Notes: generated by a model not told the origin, from the sequence alone. DNA of 64,000 nucleotides from DATATB01 sp036268995 (GCA_036268995.1 DATATB010000100.1:1-64000); one strand, 5' to 3'. Shown: positions 1-9,071, counted from the stretch's first letter. Program-made: numbers and translations.

Positions 1-489
1 CCTGGTCCGGGCGCCTTCGGCATGATGGCACGCCAGCGGATAGCGCTGCGGATCGACGCTCGTGGGCATCCAGTGTACGCGGTCCGGCTCGATGTAGCTG
101 GTCGCCTGCGCGCGGAGATAATCGTTGCCGGCCAGCACGGCGTCGGCCGTGTAGATGGTGGCCCAAAAGTGCGCCAGCCGGGCCCAGCTCGAAGCCCCTT
201 TGCGGCTGTAGCTATCGCGATGGAACAGCGCATCGTCGAAATCGTAAATCAGCACGCGCGACCATTTGCGCAAGGCCCTCAACTGCCATAGCGGCAGGAG
301 TTTGCGCAGCAAAATCACGACGTCGGCCGAGGCCGCGGCCCGCAACTGGCTGCCGCGTTCGAGCGTGCGCGAGGCCAGCGGCAGCGCGCTAAGCTGCCAG
401 CCGCGTTCGTCCAGCGCATCGGCGAAGGGTGCGATTCGGTAGCGGTAACAGACGTGGTTTGGGCCTTCGGTGAGCGCCAAGACCTGCAT
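1..489 (-). CDS. Glycosyltransferase, N-terminal part (cut by window edge)
   Basis: The reading frame runs from an ATG at 489 down to base 1 with no stop, giving the first 163 residues of a longer protein. The opening (LALTEGPNHVCYRYRIAPFA) is typical of the N-terminal Rossmann half of GT4-type glycosyltransferases, where a short strand leads into a segment asking for a list of donors and acceptors. A second family-like segment, LIYDFDDALFHRDS, follows near residue 95, and then a stretch on a second strand ending in MPTSVDPQRY, the usual link to the second domain. It probably moves a sugar from a nucleotide donor at the cytoplasmic face of the membrane. The donor-binding half is outside the window, so sugar specificity cannot be judged. 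Confidence 0.72.
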   Translation of the reverse strand, partial: MQVLALTEGPNHVCYRYRIAPFADALDERGWQLSALPLASRTLERGSQLRAAASADVVILLRKLLPLWQLRALRKWSRVLIYDFDDALFHRDSYSRKGASSWARLAHFWATIYTADAVLAGNDYLRAQATSYIEPDRVHWMPTSVDPQRYPLACHHAEGARTR

Positions 490-690
490 TTTGGTCCTCC
501 ATGACCAAGCTGGTCGGCACCGCGCAGGCGCACGGCCGACCGCGCGCATCTTAGCAACTTCGCCAGAAACGCCCAAGGGCAGCCAACTCCCTACGCGGGG
601 CCAGTTTAGGTGGCTTTTTCTGGCCGGACGCCGAACTCGCCAAAATAGCCGGCACATTCATGTGCCGTAACTACTACTTTGACGGCCGCA

Positions 691-1020
691 TCAGCGTGCT
701 CCCGCCGTCCGCTGCTCGATCAGGGCGTCGAGCTCGGCCTTCAGTCGCGGCAGGATGGCGTCGTAACTGAAACCGCCCAACTCCTCGCTCCGCCGCTTGA
801 GGTTCACCAGGTTCGGGCCGCACCACAGCCCCAGGTCGGCGTCATCGGTTTCGCCCGGCCCGTTCACGCGGCATTGCGTGTCATCTGCAACGGTGGGTTC
901 TCCAAGCGTACTTGAATGCGCGACTGATGCCGGTTGGCCGGGGGTGAGGGGTCGGGAGCACCAACAAGCCCTCATTTCACATCCGGCCGGCACACCACGC
1001 CATTGGAATCCGGCCTTCAC
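691..1020 (-). CDS. Short ORF of doubtful start, unknown function
   Basis: A 109-codon frame ends at 691. Only its last 65 or so codons (below about 888) look like protein: an acidic stretch, then DLGLWCGPNLVNLKRRSEEL and a charged amphipathic helix ending in EQRTAGAR. The upstream part is rich in Cys, Trp and Pro and does not look coding, and there is no good start codon at the border. It may be a small gene with a wrong start or the C-terminal remnant of a larger one. I do not recognise a family. Confidence 0.25.
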   Translation of the reverse strand: MKAGFQWRGVPAGCEMRACWCSRPLTPGQPASVAHSSTLGEPTVADDTQCRVNGPGETDDADLGLWCGPNLVNLKRRSEELGGFSYDAILPRLKAELDALIEQRTAGAR

Positions 1021-1057
1021 GGCAAGCGTATTTCGCGCGTCCCCTAAAACTCCGCCG

Positions 1058-1747
1058 TTACTTCGCGGTCAGCTTACTGAACATGACTTGCGCCGTTCCT
1101 TCGGTCGCCTGCGGATAGCAGCCGGCTTTGAAGTAGTTGGGAAACTTCCAAAAATCGAGGCTGCGGCTGACCTTTTCCTCGTCATCGACTCGAATCGACA
1201 ACCGCTCGGCCTGTACGGTTATTTCGATCTTCACCGACTTGCCGTCCAAGCTCTTCTGCAAGACGACCGTCTCGTTGTCGCGGCGGCCGTTGCCCTTCTG
1301 GATCACGGCGACAAGATCGCCAAAGTTTTCGGCGATTCTCAACAGAGGCGGAGCGTCGCCGCCTTTTTCGGTGATGCCGTGGATTTGCAGCACGGTCACC
1401 TTGGCCGGCTTCAAGGCGGAGATCACTCGCAGTTCAGCCGAAAGCGAATGTTTGTCGCTCGCCTTCCAGTTCGGCAAATGCCGCAGCTCCGAACGCACGT
1501 ACTTCGCGTTCGGCGTCGTGCCCGTTTCGGCTGCGTTGACGCTGAAACACATTTCTCCCGCGGCATTCAGGTTGAAATATTCCGAGGAGTAGTTCTCCAG
1601 GCCTTTGATATCCCGCGGGCCGGGGATTTGCAGCTTCCAATCGTGCAGATCAAACTTTGTCGAAGGCGCGGCAGCCACGGCATGGGCTTGAATAGCGCAC
1701 AACCAAGCGATCGCGGCAGTCGAGCGAATTGCGGTTCTCATGAGCAT
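1058..1747 (-). CDS. Polysaccharide lyase family 7 (alginate lyase-like), secreted
   Basis: The protein has 229 residues if it starts at 1747; a second ATG at 1741 gives almost the same product. Residues 1-27 form a signal peptide ending near AVAAAP, so the enzyme is exported. The mature part is one PL7 jelly-roll: the three conserved blocks of the family are present, RSELR at 85-89, QIH at 121-123 and YFKAGCYPQ at about 205-213, which together carry the Arg, Gln/His and Tyr/Lys groups of the catalytic groove. PL7 enzymes cut alginate or related uronic-acid polymers by beta-elimination. It stands between other minus-strand genes without clear operon partners. The longer in-frame start at 1876 would only put unlikely residues before the signal peptide. 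The exact polymer is unknown. Confidence 0.8.
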   Translation of the reverse strand: MLMRTAIRSTAAIAWLCAIQAHAVAAAPSTKFDLHDWKLQIPGPRDIKGLENYSSEYFNLNAAGEMCFSVNAAETGTTPNAKYVRSELRHLPNWKASDKHSLSAELRVISALKPAKVTVLQIHGITEKGGDAPPLLRIAENFGDLVAVIQKGNGRRDNETVVLQKSLDGKSVKIEITVQAERLSIRVDDEEKVSRSLDFWKFPNYFKAGCYPQATEGTAQVMFSKLTAK

Positions 1748-1872
1748 CGAAAATGGCGATGGAGTCGTCGGTATCAATTGTGCTCTCGCGGCCGCGTGGA
1801 CGTAGCAACGGATTTTGCCACTTCTCGCGGCCGGTGACAAGCAATCAGGTGCCCAGCGTGGCGCGCGGTGAT

Positions 1873-4800
1873 TCACTCGGCCGGCGGATGGATCAGGCTG
1901 ACGGCTTGTGCGGCAGCCTGAAAAGGCGGCTGTCCCAAGGCGACAAACAGGTCGAACTGGGCGCGGTTGTCGTTGACGAAGGCGTCGATCAGGCTTTCCC
2001 TGGCCCGGACCAGCAGTTGCACGCTGTTGAGCACTTCGATCGGCAGGGCGCCGCCGCCGAGCAGGCGTCGATAGTCTTCTTGAAAGGCGAGTTCGGCCTC
2101 CGCGAGGCGCCGCAGCGAGACGGTGACCTGGCGGCGTTGCGCCAGCGCGGAGGCATAGGCCGAGGTGACTTCCATCCGCACCTGGTTTTCCATTTGCCGC
2201 CGCTGGTAGATCGACTCGTTCAAGACGGCCCGGCCTCCTCGCACCCGCGCGACGTTGCCGGCCCCGGCATTCTGCAGCGTCCAGACGGCCATGGCGTCGA
2301 AGTCGGTGCGGGGCAGAATGCCCGTGAAGGGTGGATTCGGGATCTGATTGCCCGTCCCGCCGAATCCGCCGCTGCTGTAGCCGAGCGAGAGCAGCGGCAG
2401 CAGCGGGCGCATCTGCTCCTGGCGGACACGGATCTGGCGTCCGCCGATCGATGCGCTCAAGGCGGCCAATTCAGGACGGCGCCCCAGCCCGATTTGCAAC
2501 AAGTTCGTCAGCGGTTGCTCCATATCGACCAGGTCGACGGTTTGCATCGCCGCGCCCGGCGTTCGCAGCCGCACGGCCGGGTCCAATTGCAACAGCCGCG
2601 CCAATGCCGCCGATGCGATCGCCAACCGTCCTTCGGCCTCCTTTAAATCGGCCAGCACCAGAAAGCCCTCGGCCTCCATGCGGTGGGCGTCGCCCCGCCG
2701 GCCGATCCCGCTTTGGGCGTAGGCCCTGGTCGCTTCCACAACCTTCTGGACGTCGGCATGCGATAGCCGCAGTGCTTCCCATTGGGCTTCGGCCGTCAGC
2801 AGCTCCAGGTAGGCTCGCGTGGCGTCCAGCAGGGTTTGGTTGTTTTCGGCTCGAAGATCGAAGCGCCGGGCGATGGTCTCCTGCCGGGTGGCCAGCGGTT
2901 CGTACAGGGCATCGCTCACTTGGGTCAGCAATTGCACGCCGGGAATCGCGTTGGTCTGGGCCCCCATCGTGTAGGCGCCGCTGCCGACGTAGAAGGACGA
3001 GTCCGTCAGGTTGATCACTTGTCCCGTCGGCGACTGCCAATTGCCGACGTGGCTGTAGTACATCGCGCCTGCATTCAAGTTGGGAAACCACAGCAACCGC
3101 GCTTGTCGCTGCACGGCCGCGGCTTCGTTGACGACCTGCCGCGCAAGGTTGATCGTCGGATTTTGCACGCCGGCCAGCCGCCAGGCGGCTTCCAAATCGA
3201 TCGTCTGCCGATCGCCCTCGACCGGCACGATCGAGCCGATTTCAGCACGCGGAGCTTCGTCGGCCGGAGGCGCGGCTTCCAGGCCGGCTTCGGCCGGCGC
3301 TGATCGGGCCAACAAGTCGGCCGGAGGTTGCCCCAGCGCGACGTAGAGCTGGAACTGTGCCCGGTTGTACTCGGTGATGGCGTCCAGGTATTCCAACTGT
3401 GCCAGGGCCAACAGCCGCACGCTGTTGAGCACCTCGATCGGCAGCCCGGCGGCGGCGCGAATGCGTGTCAGATCTTCGCGAAAAGCGTCCGAGGCCGAGC
3501 GAACCGCTTGCTCCAATGTGGCGAGCTGCGCATAGCGGGCGTGCGCCAGGGCATAGGCGTAGGCCACGTCGTAGCGCACCCGGTTGAGGACTTCGAGCTG
3601 TCGAAAGCTGTTCTGATTCAGCCGTGCCCTGGCCGCCGCGATCTGTGCGGCGTTCCCCAAACCCAGATTTTGCAACGTCCAGTACGTGACCACTTCGATG
3701 TCGACGCGCGGGGCAAAGTTGCCGAATTCCGACTGGGCCCCCAGGTCCTGGGCATTGCCGCCGCCACCAAAACCGGCGCTGCTGAAGCCGACCATCACCT
3801 GCGGCGAGAAGGGCAGCAGCCGCTGCGCTTGCAGCCCGAAAAACGTCTCTCGAATGGCCGACCGCTGGGCCGCCAACTCCGGGTGCTGCATCATGGCCGT
3901 GCCGATCAATTCCGACAGCGGGATCGGCGACGGTACCATCGGCGCCGGCACCACCCAGCCGTCGATCGGATGCAGCCGTGTCGAGGGATCCAGGTGCAGC
4001 AGGCGGGCAAGTTGCGCCGATGCGATCCGCACTTCGCCCTCGAAGGCCAGGATCTCGGTATTGCGCAGCGACAATTCCGTCGCGGCCCGATGAGCGTCGG
4101 CCTTGCGGCCAACTCCCGTGGCCGCGTAGTTGCCCGTCAGGCGGACCACCTCGGCCACGTCGGCCCGAATCTGCACGGCAACGGCTCGTCGGCCTTCGGC
4201 CCGCAGCAACTCGACATAGGCCAGCGCCACGTCCAACAGGATTTGATTGCGCGTGGCGATGGAACTGAACTGCCGCGTCCGCAATACCTGCCGCGTACTG
4301 AGATAGCCGAAGATGGCGGTCGACAGGTGGAAGTTGTATTGGATTCCAGGAATGGCCGGGGTTCCGGACCCGACGGCATTGGCGCCGCTGCCGATATACA
4401 ATGACTGCCGCTGGAGCCGCAGGATCTGGCCGGTCGAGTGTTGGATCGCGCCGACATGATCGTCGTAGTTCAGGCCGAGATTCAGGTTCGGCAGCATTTG
4501 TGCAGCGGCCAATTGCCGCAGCGCAACCGCCTCGACCACGCGTTGCCGTGCCAGCAGCAACTGTTGGTTCTGAACGCCGGCCAGCGCCAGCGCACTCGGC
4601 AAGTCGATCGAGGCCGTATCACCATCGAGCACACCCGACGAAGGAGCCTGCGGATCCGCGTCCGCCGGCGGGCTGGAAGAGTCGGGCGCGGCAATCACCT
4701 CGCCTTTCGGCTCGACTGCCAGTCGCACCGCTGGGGGCGTGTCAGCTTCGCGCGTGTCGACCGGCGGCATCGGCTGCGAGCTCGAATCCGTCGGCGGCAG

Positions 4801-4959
4801 CAACCGAAGGGCATTCTTTTCGACGGGTTCCAGTGGCGCTGCTGGCGCCACCGCCCCGCTCGATAGCATCCACCCGATTGCCGCGCAGCACGCGACCGCC
4901 CATGCTCGAAGCCAGAGCTTCGTCACGCCCGCACCGAATCCGGCCTGTGCGCAAAGCAT
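1873..4959 (-). CDS. Double-module TolC-family outer membrane protein
   Basis: The frame encodes 1028 residues from the ATG at 4959, the first start followed by a membrane-export segment (about residues 14-40); farther upstream starts run into the asparagine synthase gene. After a Pro/Ser/Asp-rich linker come two whole outer-membrane efflux (OEP) modules, about residues 117-555 and 586-1020. They are clearly related: each opens with an IDL..A..LAGVQN segment, has YIGSGA or YVGSGA followed by AIPG, and ends with LPIEVLNSV and NRAQF.L.VALGQPP. A normal TolC protomer is about the size of one module and works as a trimer in a tripartite efflux pump or type I secretion system. No periplasmic adaptor or pump gene lies next to it. 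The fusion is open throughout, with no stop or frameshift at the join. Confidence 0.8.
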   Translation of the reverse strand: MLCAQAGFGAGVTKLWLRAWAVACCAAIGWMLSSGAVAPAAPLEPVEKNALRLLPPTDSSSQPMPPVDTREADTPPAVRLAVEPKGEVIAAPDSSSPPADADPQAPSSGVLDGDTASIDLPSALALAGVQNQQLLLARQRVVEAVALRQLAAAQMLPNLNLGLNYDDHVGAIQHSTGQILRLQRQSLYIGSGANAVGSGTPAIPGIQYNFHLSTAIFGYLSTRQVLRTRQFSSIATRNQILLDVALAYVELLRAEGRRAVAVQIRADVAEVVRLTGNYAATGVGRKADAHRAATELSLRNTEILAFEGEVRIASAQLARLLHLDPSTRLHPIDGWVVPAPMVPSPIPLSELIGTAMMQHPELAAQRSAIRETFFGLQAQRLLPFSPQVMVGFSSAGFGGGGNAQDLGAQSEFGNFAPRVDIEVVTYWTLQNLGLGNAAQIAAARARLNQNSFRQLEVLNRVRYDVAYAYALAHARYAQLATLEQAVRSASDAFREDLTRIRAAAGLPIEVLNSVRLLALAQLEYLDAITEYNRAQFQLYVALGQPPADLLARSAPAEAGLEAAPPADEAPRAEIGSIVPVEGDRQTIDLEAAWRLAGVQNPTINLARQVVNEAAAVQRQARLLWFPNLNAGAMYYSHVGNWQSPTGQVINLTDSSFYVGSGAYTMGAQTNAIPGVQLLTQVSDALYEPLATRQETIARRFDLRAENNQTLLDATRAYLELLTAEAQWEALRLSHADVQKVVEATRAYAQSGIGRRGDAHRMEAEGFLVLADLKEAEGRLAIASAALARLLQLDPAVRLRTPGAAMQTVDLVDMEQPLTNLLQIGLGRRPELAALSASIGGRQIRVRQEQMRPLLPLLSLGYSSGGFGGTGNQIPNPPFTGILPRTDFDAMAVWTLQNAGAGNVARVRGGRAVLNESIYQRRQMENQVRMEVTSAYASALAQRRQVTVSLRRLAEAELAFQEDYRRLLGGGALPIEVLNSVQLLVRARESLIDAFVNDNRAQFDLFVALGQPPFQAAAQAVSLIHPPAE

Positions 4960-5324
4960 CGGGCGCCTCACGAAGAGACCTCCGAGCGCACGCTGTGGCC
5001 CGAGAGCCTCGAAGCGGCATCGCACTGCATTACGGTCTGTCTCGTTAGATAAGAAAGCGGTGAGCCCCGCGACACCTGCCGCCTGTTTCGCCCGCCAGCC
5101 GGCCGCACGGATAGCGCCCCAGTGACAGCATGCGACAGATCGATCGGCCGACAGCCATGCCTGGATAGCACGCTGGCGCGGCCATTGCGCGCCCGCCGCC
5201 TGACTGGCGGCGAGCGTCGGCCAATTTATCGGCTCGTTTTCGTAATTAACGTTGGGAAACTTGATGAGATTTTTGTTAGCCAACGGAATCGTTGCTACTA
5301 GAGAGATGTCTGCCGCACGCGCAT
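4960..5324. other. Intergenic, 365 bp, presumed promoter region of the TolC-like gene
   Basis: No convincing gene is seen here on either strand. The stretch near 5230-5290 is noticeably richer in A and T than its surroundings, which would suit a promoter for the minus-strand gene below it, but I could not pick a -35/-10 pair with confidence. Confidence 0.4.
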
Positions 5325-7214
5325 CTAGGCCGCGCTGCGACGCACTTGCCGATGTGCGTCGGTCACTTCGATGCGATAGGCGTCGGCATTCCACACGGGC
5401 TGGCGGCCGAGCACGAAATACTCGACGGCCAATAGCAACTGGCAGATCACCAGCCGCGTCTTCTTGCTGCGCGTGGCGGCCAGCGCCCGGAAATCGATCC
5501 CGTCGGCCAGCACCGCCCGGTGCTCGGCATAGTCGGCCGACTGGCAGAGCCGCTCGAACACGGCCGGCAACTGTTCCAGTGCCGGGGTGTTGAAGAGGTT
5601 GGTCGTGCCGGTTTTGCCCCACTTCTTGCGGCGGGCAATCTCGGCCGGCAGCCGGTCGTGCATCGCCCGGGCCAGGCAGATCTTTTCGCCCCGCGGCGGA
5701 CGGCGTCCCACCAGTGCCCGCCATCCGCGGCGCAAGTCGAGCTTGTCCGCGTCCGGCGTCATCGCTGCGGCGGCCAGCACGTCGTCGCACAGAAACGGCA
5801 CGCGGCCTTCGATCCCGTGCCGCATCAGCATTCGATCGACCCGGTGCAGTTGCGAACCGGTCAATTGGAATCGCCGATCAAAATGCAAGAACTGCTCCAG
5901 CCGCGAGCCGCGAGCTTCGCCGAGCGTCTGCGAAAAAACCTGAAACTGCTCCGCCACGCGGCCCTCGAGCTGGCGCCGCCAGGATTCGGACAGATACGCC
6001 CGTGCGGATTTCAGGCTCGAGCGTTGGGCCGTGTAGAGGGCAAACAGCTCGGTCACGTCGGCCCGTCCCCTGCCCTCGGCGGCGAACCGGTGCCAGGGAT
6101 AACCGCCAAACAGCTCGTCGGCTCCCTCGCCCAGCAGCACCACCTTGTAGCCCTCCTGCCGCAGGGCTTTGCCGACAAAAAAACTGTTCAGAAAGGCCGG
6201 GTTGGGAATCGGCTCTTCGAGGAACCACATCGCTTCGCGCAGCAAATGCTCGAGATCGAGCACCGCCGTCGACACGATCCGATGCGGCAGGCCCTCGGCC
6301 GCGGTCAACTGCCGCGCGTACTTCACTTCGAAGTCGGTTTCCGCATCGAACGTGTTCGTATAGGCACTGGCCCGGCAACCCTGGTCGGCGGCCAAGGTCG
6401 TGACGATGCTCGAATCGATGCCGCCCGAAAGCGCCACGGCTACCGGCACATCTGAAATCAGATGCGCGGCCACCGCCGCTTTGAGGTTCGATCGCAACCC
6501 CGCCGCCGTGGCCTGGGCATCAGTGTCCGCCGGCCGCAGAGTCTTGGCCGCGCGCTGGCTGACCTGCAACGCGCCGCCGGCATCGACCGAAAACTTCCAC
6601 ACGTCGCCCGGCGGCACCTGTTCGACCTTGTCGAAAGGACTCTTGCAGCTCACGGCAAAGCCCAGCGAGAACAAATCGAGCAAGGCAGACGGATTGAGTG
6701 CCCGATTCGCGCGGGCACCCAGTGCCTTGATCTCGGAAGCAAAGCGGACTTGTTCGCTGCGCCGCTCGACGTATAGCGGCTTGATGCCGAACACGTCGCG
6801 CGCCAACGACAGAGTACCTATTCGTTTATCAAAAATGCCGATGGCGTACATGCCCACCAGCCGGGCGAACAGTGCGTCGCCCCAATGCTCGAAGCCCCGC
6901 GCGATGACTTCGGTATCGCCGGCGGTGGCAAACGTCACGCCGGCCGCAGTCAACTCGGCCTTGAGCTCGCGGAAGTTGTAGATCTCGCCGTTGAAAACCG
7001 TCACGCTGCGGGAAGTGATCAGCGGCTGATCGTTGCCGGACGTGAGATCGATAATGCTCAGCCGCGTATGGCCCAGCAGCAGCCGATCGGCGGCCGACGT
7101 GAAGACGCCGGTCTGATCCGGGCCGCGATGCTCGAGCTGCTCGACGGCGGCCGAAAACTCGCCCGCCGCCGCGTCGAAGTCGCGCGGATTGAAAACCCCG
7201 GCAATGCCACACAT
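5325..7214 (-). CDS. asnB: Asparagine synthase (glutamine-hydrolysing)
   Basis: The product has 629 residues, the usual length for AsnB. It starts with MCGIAGVF, so Cys2 becomes the N-terminal nucleophile of the class II glutamine amidotransferase domain (about residues 2-210), which releases ammonia from glutamine. The C-terminal domain has the ATP pyrophosphatase loop LSGGIDSS near residue 262 and a later GEGADELFGGY segment, both hallmarks of the synthetase half that converts aspartate, ATP and ammonia to asparagine, AMP and pyrophosphate. In planctomycetes this family is also common in polysaccharide clusters, where it can amidate sugars, and the nearby glycosyltransferase makes that possible. 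No regulatory leader was seen upstream. The family call is firm and the substrate less so. Confidence 0.92.
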   Translation of the reverse strand: MCGIAGVFNPRDFDAAAGEFSAAVEQLEHRGPDQTGVFTSAADRLLLGHTRLSIIDLTSGNDQPLITSRSVTVFNGEIYNFRELKAELTAAGVTFATAGDTEVIARGFEHWGDALFARLVGMYAIGIFDKRIGTLSLARDVFGIKPLYVERRSEQVRFASEIKALGARANRALNPSALLDLFSLGFAVSCKSPFDKVEQVPPGDVWKFSVDAGGALQVSQRAAKTLRPADTDAQATAAGLRSNLKAAVAAHLISDVPVAVALSGGIDSSIVTTLAADQGCRASAYTNTFDAETDFEVKYARQLTAAEGLPHRIVSTAVLDLEHLLREAMWFLEEPIPNPAFLNSFFVGKALRQEGYKVVLLGEGADELFGGYPWHRFAAEGRGRADVTELFALYTAQRSSLKSARAYLSESWRRQLEGRVAEQFQVFSQTLGEARGSRLEQFLHFDRRFQLTGSQLHRVDRMLMRHGIEGRVPFLCDDVLAAAAMTPDADKLDLRRGWRALVGRRPPRGEKICLARAMHDRLPAEIARRKKWGKTGTTNLFNTPALEQLPAVFERLCQSADYAEHRAVLADGIDFRALAATRSKKTRLVICQLLLAVEYFVLGRQPVWNADAYRIEVTDAHRQVRRSAA

Positions 7215-7333
7215 CCCGCGCAGACCCCGAGCCGTAAGAAAGACCGCCGTCCGGCGGATAAAAAGGTTTGGGGAAGATCGGCAAAAACCGCAATCCTGTC
7301 AAGCTCGGTTTCGGCTATGGTGAAAGCGGCGGC

Positions 7334-7354
7334 CAGGTCTCTGTCTTAGACCTG
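7334..7354. repeat. Short hairpin upstream of the AraC gene
   Basis: The arms CAGGTCT and AGACCTG form a perfect 7-bp stem around a 7-base loop. There is no T-run, so it is not a classical terminator. It lies between the divergent asnB and AraC genes, next to the phased palindrome at 7360-7425. Confidence 0.5.
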
Positions 7355-7359
7355 GGAGA

Positions 7360-7425
7360 GGAACACTAATTTTCACTAATTCCCACTGATTTGGATTAGT
7401 GTCAATTAGCGCCGATTAGTGTTCC
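7360..7425. promoter_or_regulatory. 66-bp dyad of six half-sites phased at exactly 10 bp
   Basis: Six six-base units occur at 7365, 7375, 7385, 7395, 7405 and 7415. The first three read ACTAAT, ACTAAT, ACTGAT. The last three are their inverse, ATTAGT, ATTAGC, ATTAGT. GGAAC and GTTCC close the ends, so the whole block is a near-perfect palindrome. The 10-bp step places all half-sites on one face of the helix. It sits 33 bp before the AraC-type gene, so it could be an operator. It could equally be a copy of a dispersed palindrome; I see no second copy in this window. Confidence 0.55.
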
Positions 7426-7457
7426 TGCATTGAAGCTTTAGAACTCAGGGCTGCTAA

Positions 7458-8345
7458 ATGACCGAACCTGCGTTGCAACTTTACGATCCACGCGATGGCG
7501 ACCTGGCGCTCAAGATCGAAGCGTTTACCGGCGCCGAGGCCCTCGCGGCGCCGCAGCGTTTCAACTATTTCACCGTGTTCTGGATTCAAGAGGGCCGCGG
7601 CACCTTTTGGGCGGACCTCGGCGATTACGACTTTGCGGCCAGCTCGCTGCTGTTCCTCGTCCCGTACCAGTGCTTCCGCTTTCAGCCCTCGGGGCCGTTG
7701 CGCGGCGTGTGCATCCAGTTCCACGCCAATTTTTTTTGCATCGAAACTTATCACGAACAAGTCGGCTGCAACGGCGTGCTGTTCAACGACCTGTACGGGG
7801 CTCCGCTTGTGGTGCTCCCAGCGGCCGATGAGCGCGAGCTGGCAGGCCTGGTCGACGCCCTGCGCCGCGAACTGAGCGAGCAAGGGCTGGCTCATCCGGA
7901 AGTGCTGTTGGCGTATCTGAAGATTTTTCTCATCAAGGCGACGCGGCTCAAGCTCGAGCAGCAGGCCGGAACGGGCAGCACCGCCGCGCGGCTGCCCGCC
8001 GTGCTCGACGAGTTGCGGCAGCTCGTCGAAACGCACTTTCGCGCCGAGCACAGCCCGACCTGGTATGCCGATCGCTTGCATCTGACCTCGAAGGCCCTGG
8101 CCAAGCTCACCAAGAAGCATCTCCGCAAGACGCTGACGGAACTGATTCGCGAGCGCGTGCTGCGGCAGGCGAAATGGGATCTTTTGCATACGCTCAAACC
8201 GGTCAAGCAGATTGCCGCGGAACTCGGCTTCCAGGACGAGCTGTATTTCAGCCGGCTGTTCAAGCAGTCGGCCGGTTGCGCTCCGACGTTCTTTCGCGAG
8301 TACGAGACCGCGATCCGCGGGGGGAAAAATCTGTCCATGACTTAG
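7458..8345 (+). CDS. AraC-family transcriptional regulator
   Basis: This 295-residue protein has the two-part AraC plan. Residues 1-150 form a cupin-like sensing domain with the pattern FWIQEGRGTFWADLGD, and residues 190-285 hold the double helix-turn-helix domain. The second helix-turn-helix is well preserved: VKQIAAELGFQDELYFSRLF followed by a GCAPTFFREY tail. The sensing half has several cysteines (for example in RGVCIQFHANFFCIE and VGCNG). It is followed 102 bp downstream on the same strand by a DUF417 membrane protein, the same pairing as RclR and RclC of E. coli, where the regulator senses reactive chlorine through cysteines. That analogy is inference; no rclA flavoprotein gene is present here. 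A phased palindrome lies just upstream. Confidence 0.85.
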   Translation: MTEPALQLYDPRDGDLALKIEAFTGAEALAAPQRFNYFTVFWIQEGRGTFWADLGDYDFAASSLLFLVPYQCFRFQPSGPLRGVCIQFHANFFCIETYHEQVGCNGVLFNDLYGAPLVVLPAADERELAGLVDALRRELSEQGLAHPEVLLAYLKIFLIKATRLKLEQQAGTGSTAARLPAVLDELRQLVETHFRAEHSPTWYADRLHLTSKALAKLTKKHLRKTLTELIRERVLRQAKWDLLHTLKPVKQIAAELGFQDELYFSRLFKQSAGCAPTFFREYETAIRGGKNLSMT

Positions 8346-8447
8346 CGTCTTCGGTCCATTCTCGCGCCCGAGCGGTGCCACGTACGATGGAGAGCATGCG
8401 GTGGGACAGGCCCGCCGGCAACGATACTCTCGCGAAGGACGTGAACC

Positions 8448-9071
8448 ATGAACCGCATCCGCCAACTCTTCGAAATCGCCGCCCGCGCCGACCGTTTGGG
8501 AATCGCCGTCACCCGGCTGGGCCTGATCGTCGTGCTCCTCTGGATCGGCGGACTCAAGGCCTTTCCGTACGAGGCCGACGGCATCGTCCCCTTCGTGGCC
8601 AACAGCCCCTTCATGAGCTTTTTCTATCGAGCGCCGTCGGGCGAGTACCAGCAGCACAAGAACCGCGAAGGCGAAGTGGTCGCTGCGAACCGCGCCTGGC
8701 ACGAGTTCAACGGAACCTACGCGTTCGCCTACGGGCTTGGCACGGTGATTGTCGCCTACGGCCTGATGCTCTGCCTGCACCCCTGGCTGCCGCAAGTGGC
8801 CGCGCTGGGCTCGCTGCTGGTTTTTATTATGTCGCTGGTGACACTGTCGTTCCTGATCACCACGCCCGAGTGCTGGGTGCCCGCCCTCGGCGGCGCGCAA
8901 CACGGCTTTCCCTATTTGAGCGGCGCCGGCCGGCTCGTCATCAAAGACGCCATCATGTTGGGCGCGGCGCTCGTCACCATGGCCGACTCCGCCCGGGCCT
9001 ACCTGCGCAAGTCTCCAGCCACGCGCCTAACCACCGAGCGCCGTGCAGAAGGTCAACTCATCACGGTCTAA
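8448..9071 (+). CDS. DUF417 (RclC/YkgB-like) inner membrane protein
   Basis: This 207-residue protein has four predicted membrane helices (about residues 17-40, 90-112, 115-138 and 160-180). It carries the DUF417 marks: WIGGLKAFPYEADGIVPFVA after the first helix, then NSPFMSF, and later PECWVPALGG....FPYLSGAGR followed by IKD. In E. coli the family member RclC belongs to the reactive chlorine resistance operon and sits in the inner membrane. AAGGA six to eight bases before the ATG at 8448 gives a ribosome site. With the AraC gene just upstream it probably forms a small stress-response unit. The last 20 residues are not conserved-looking. The molecular activity of DUF417 is not established. 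Confidence 0.85.
   Translation: MNRIRQLFEIAARADRLGIAVTRLGLIVVLLWIGGLKAFPYEADGIVPFVANSPFMSFFYRAPSGEYQQHKNREGEVVAANRAWHEFNGTYAFAYGLGTVIVAYGLMLCLHPWLPQVAALGSLLVFIMSLVTLSFLITTPECWVPALGGAQHGFPYLSGAGRLVIKDAIMLGAALVTMADSARAYLRKSPATRLTTERRAEGQLITV

Noticed and set aside
5000..5790. The upstream extension of the TolC-like frame
   Set aside because: It overlaps asnB, and a signal-like segment begins only at 4959.
7416..8903. A 495-codon minus-strand frame across the AraC and DUF417 genes
   Set aside because: Both plus-strand genes have clear families; the minus frame spans their gap and has no motif.
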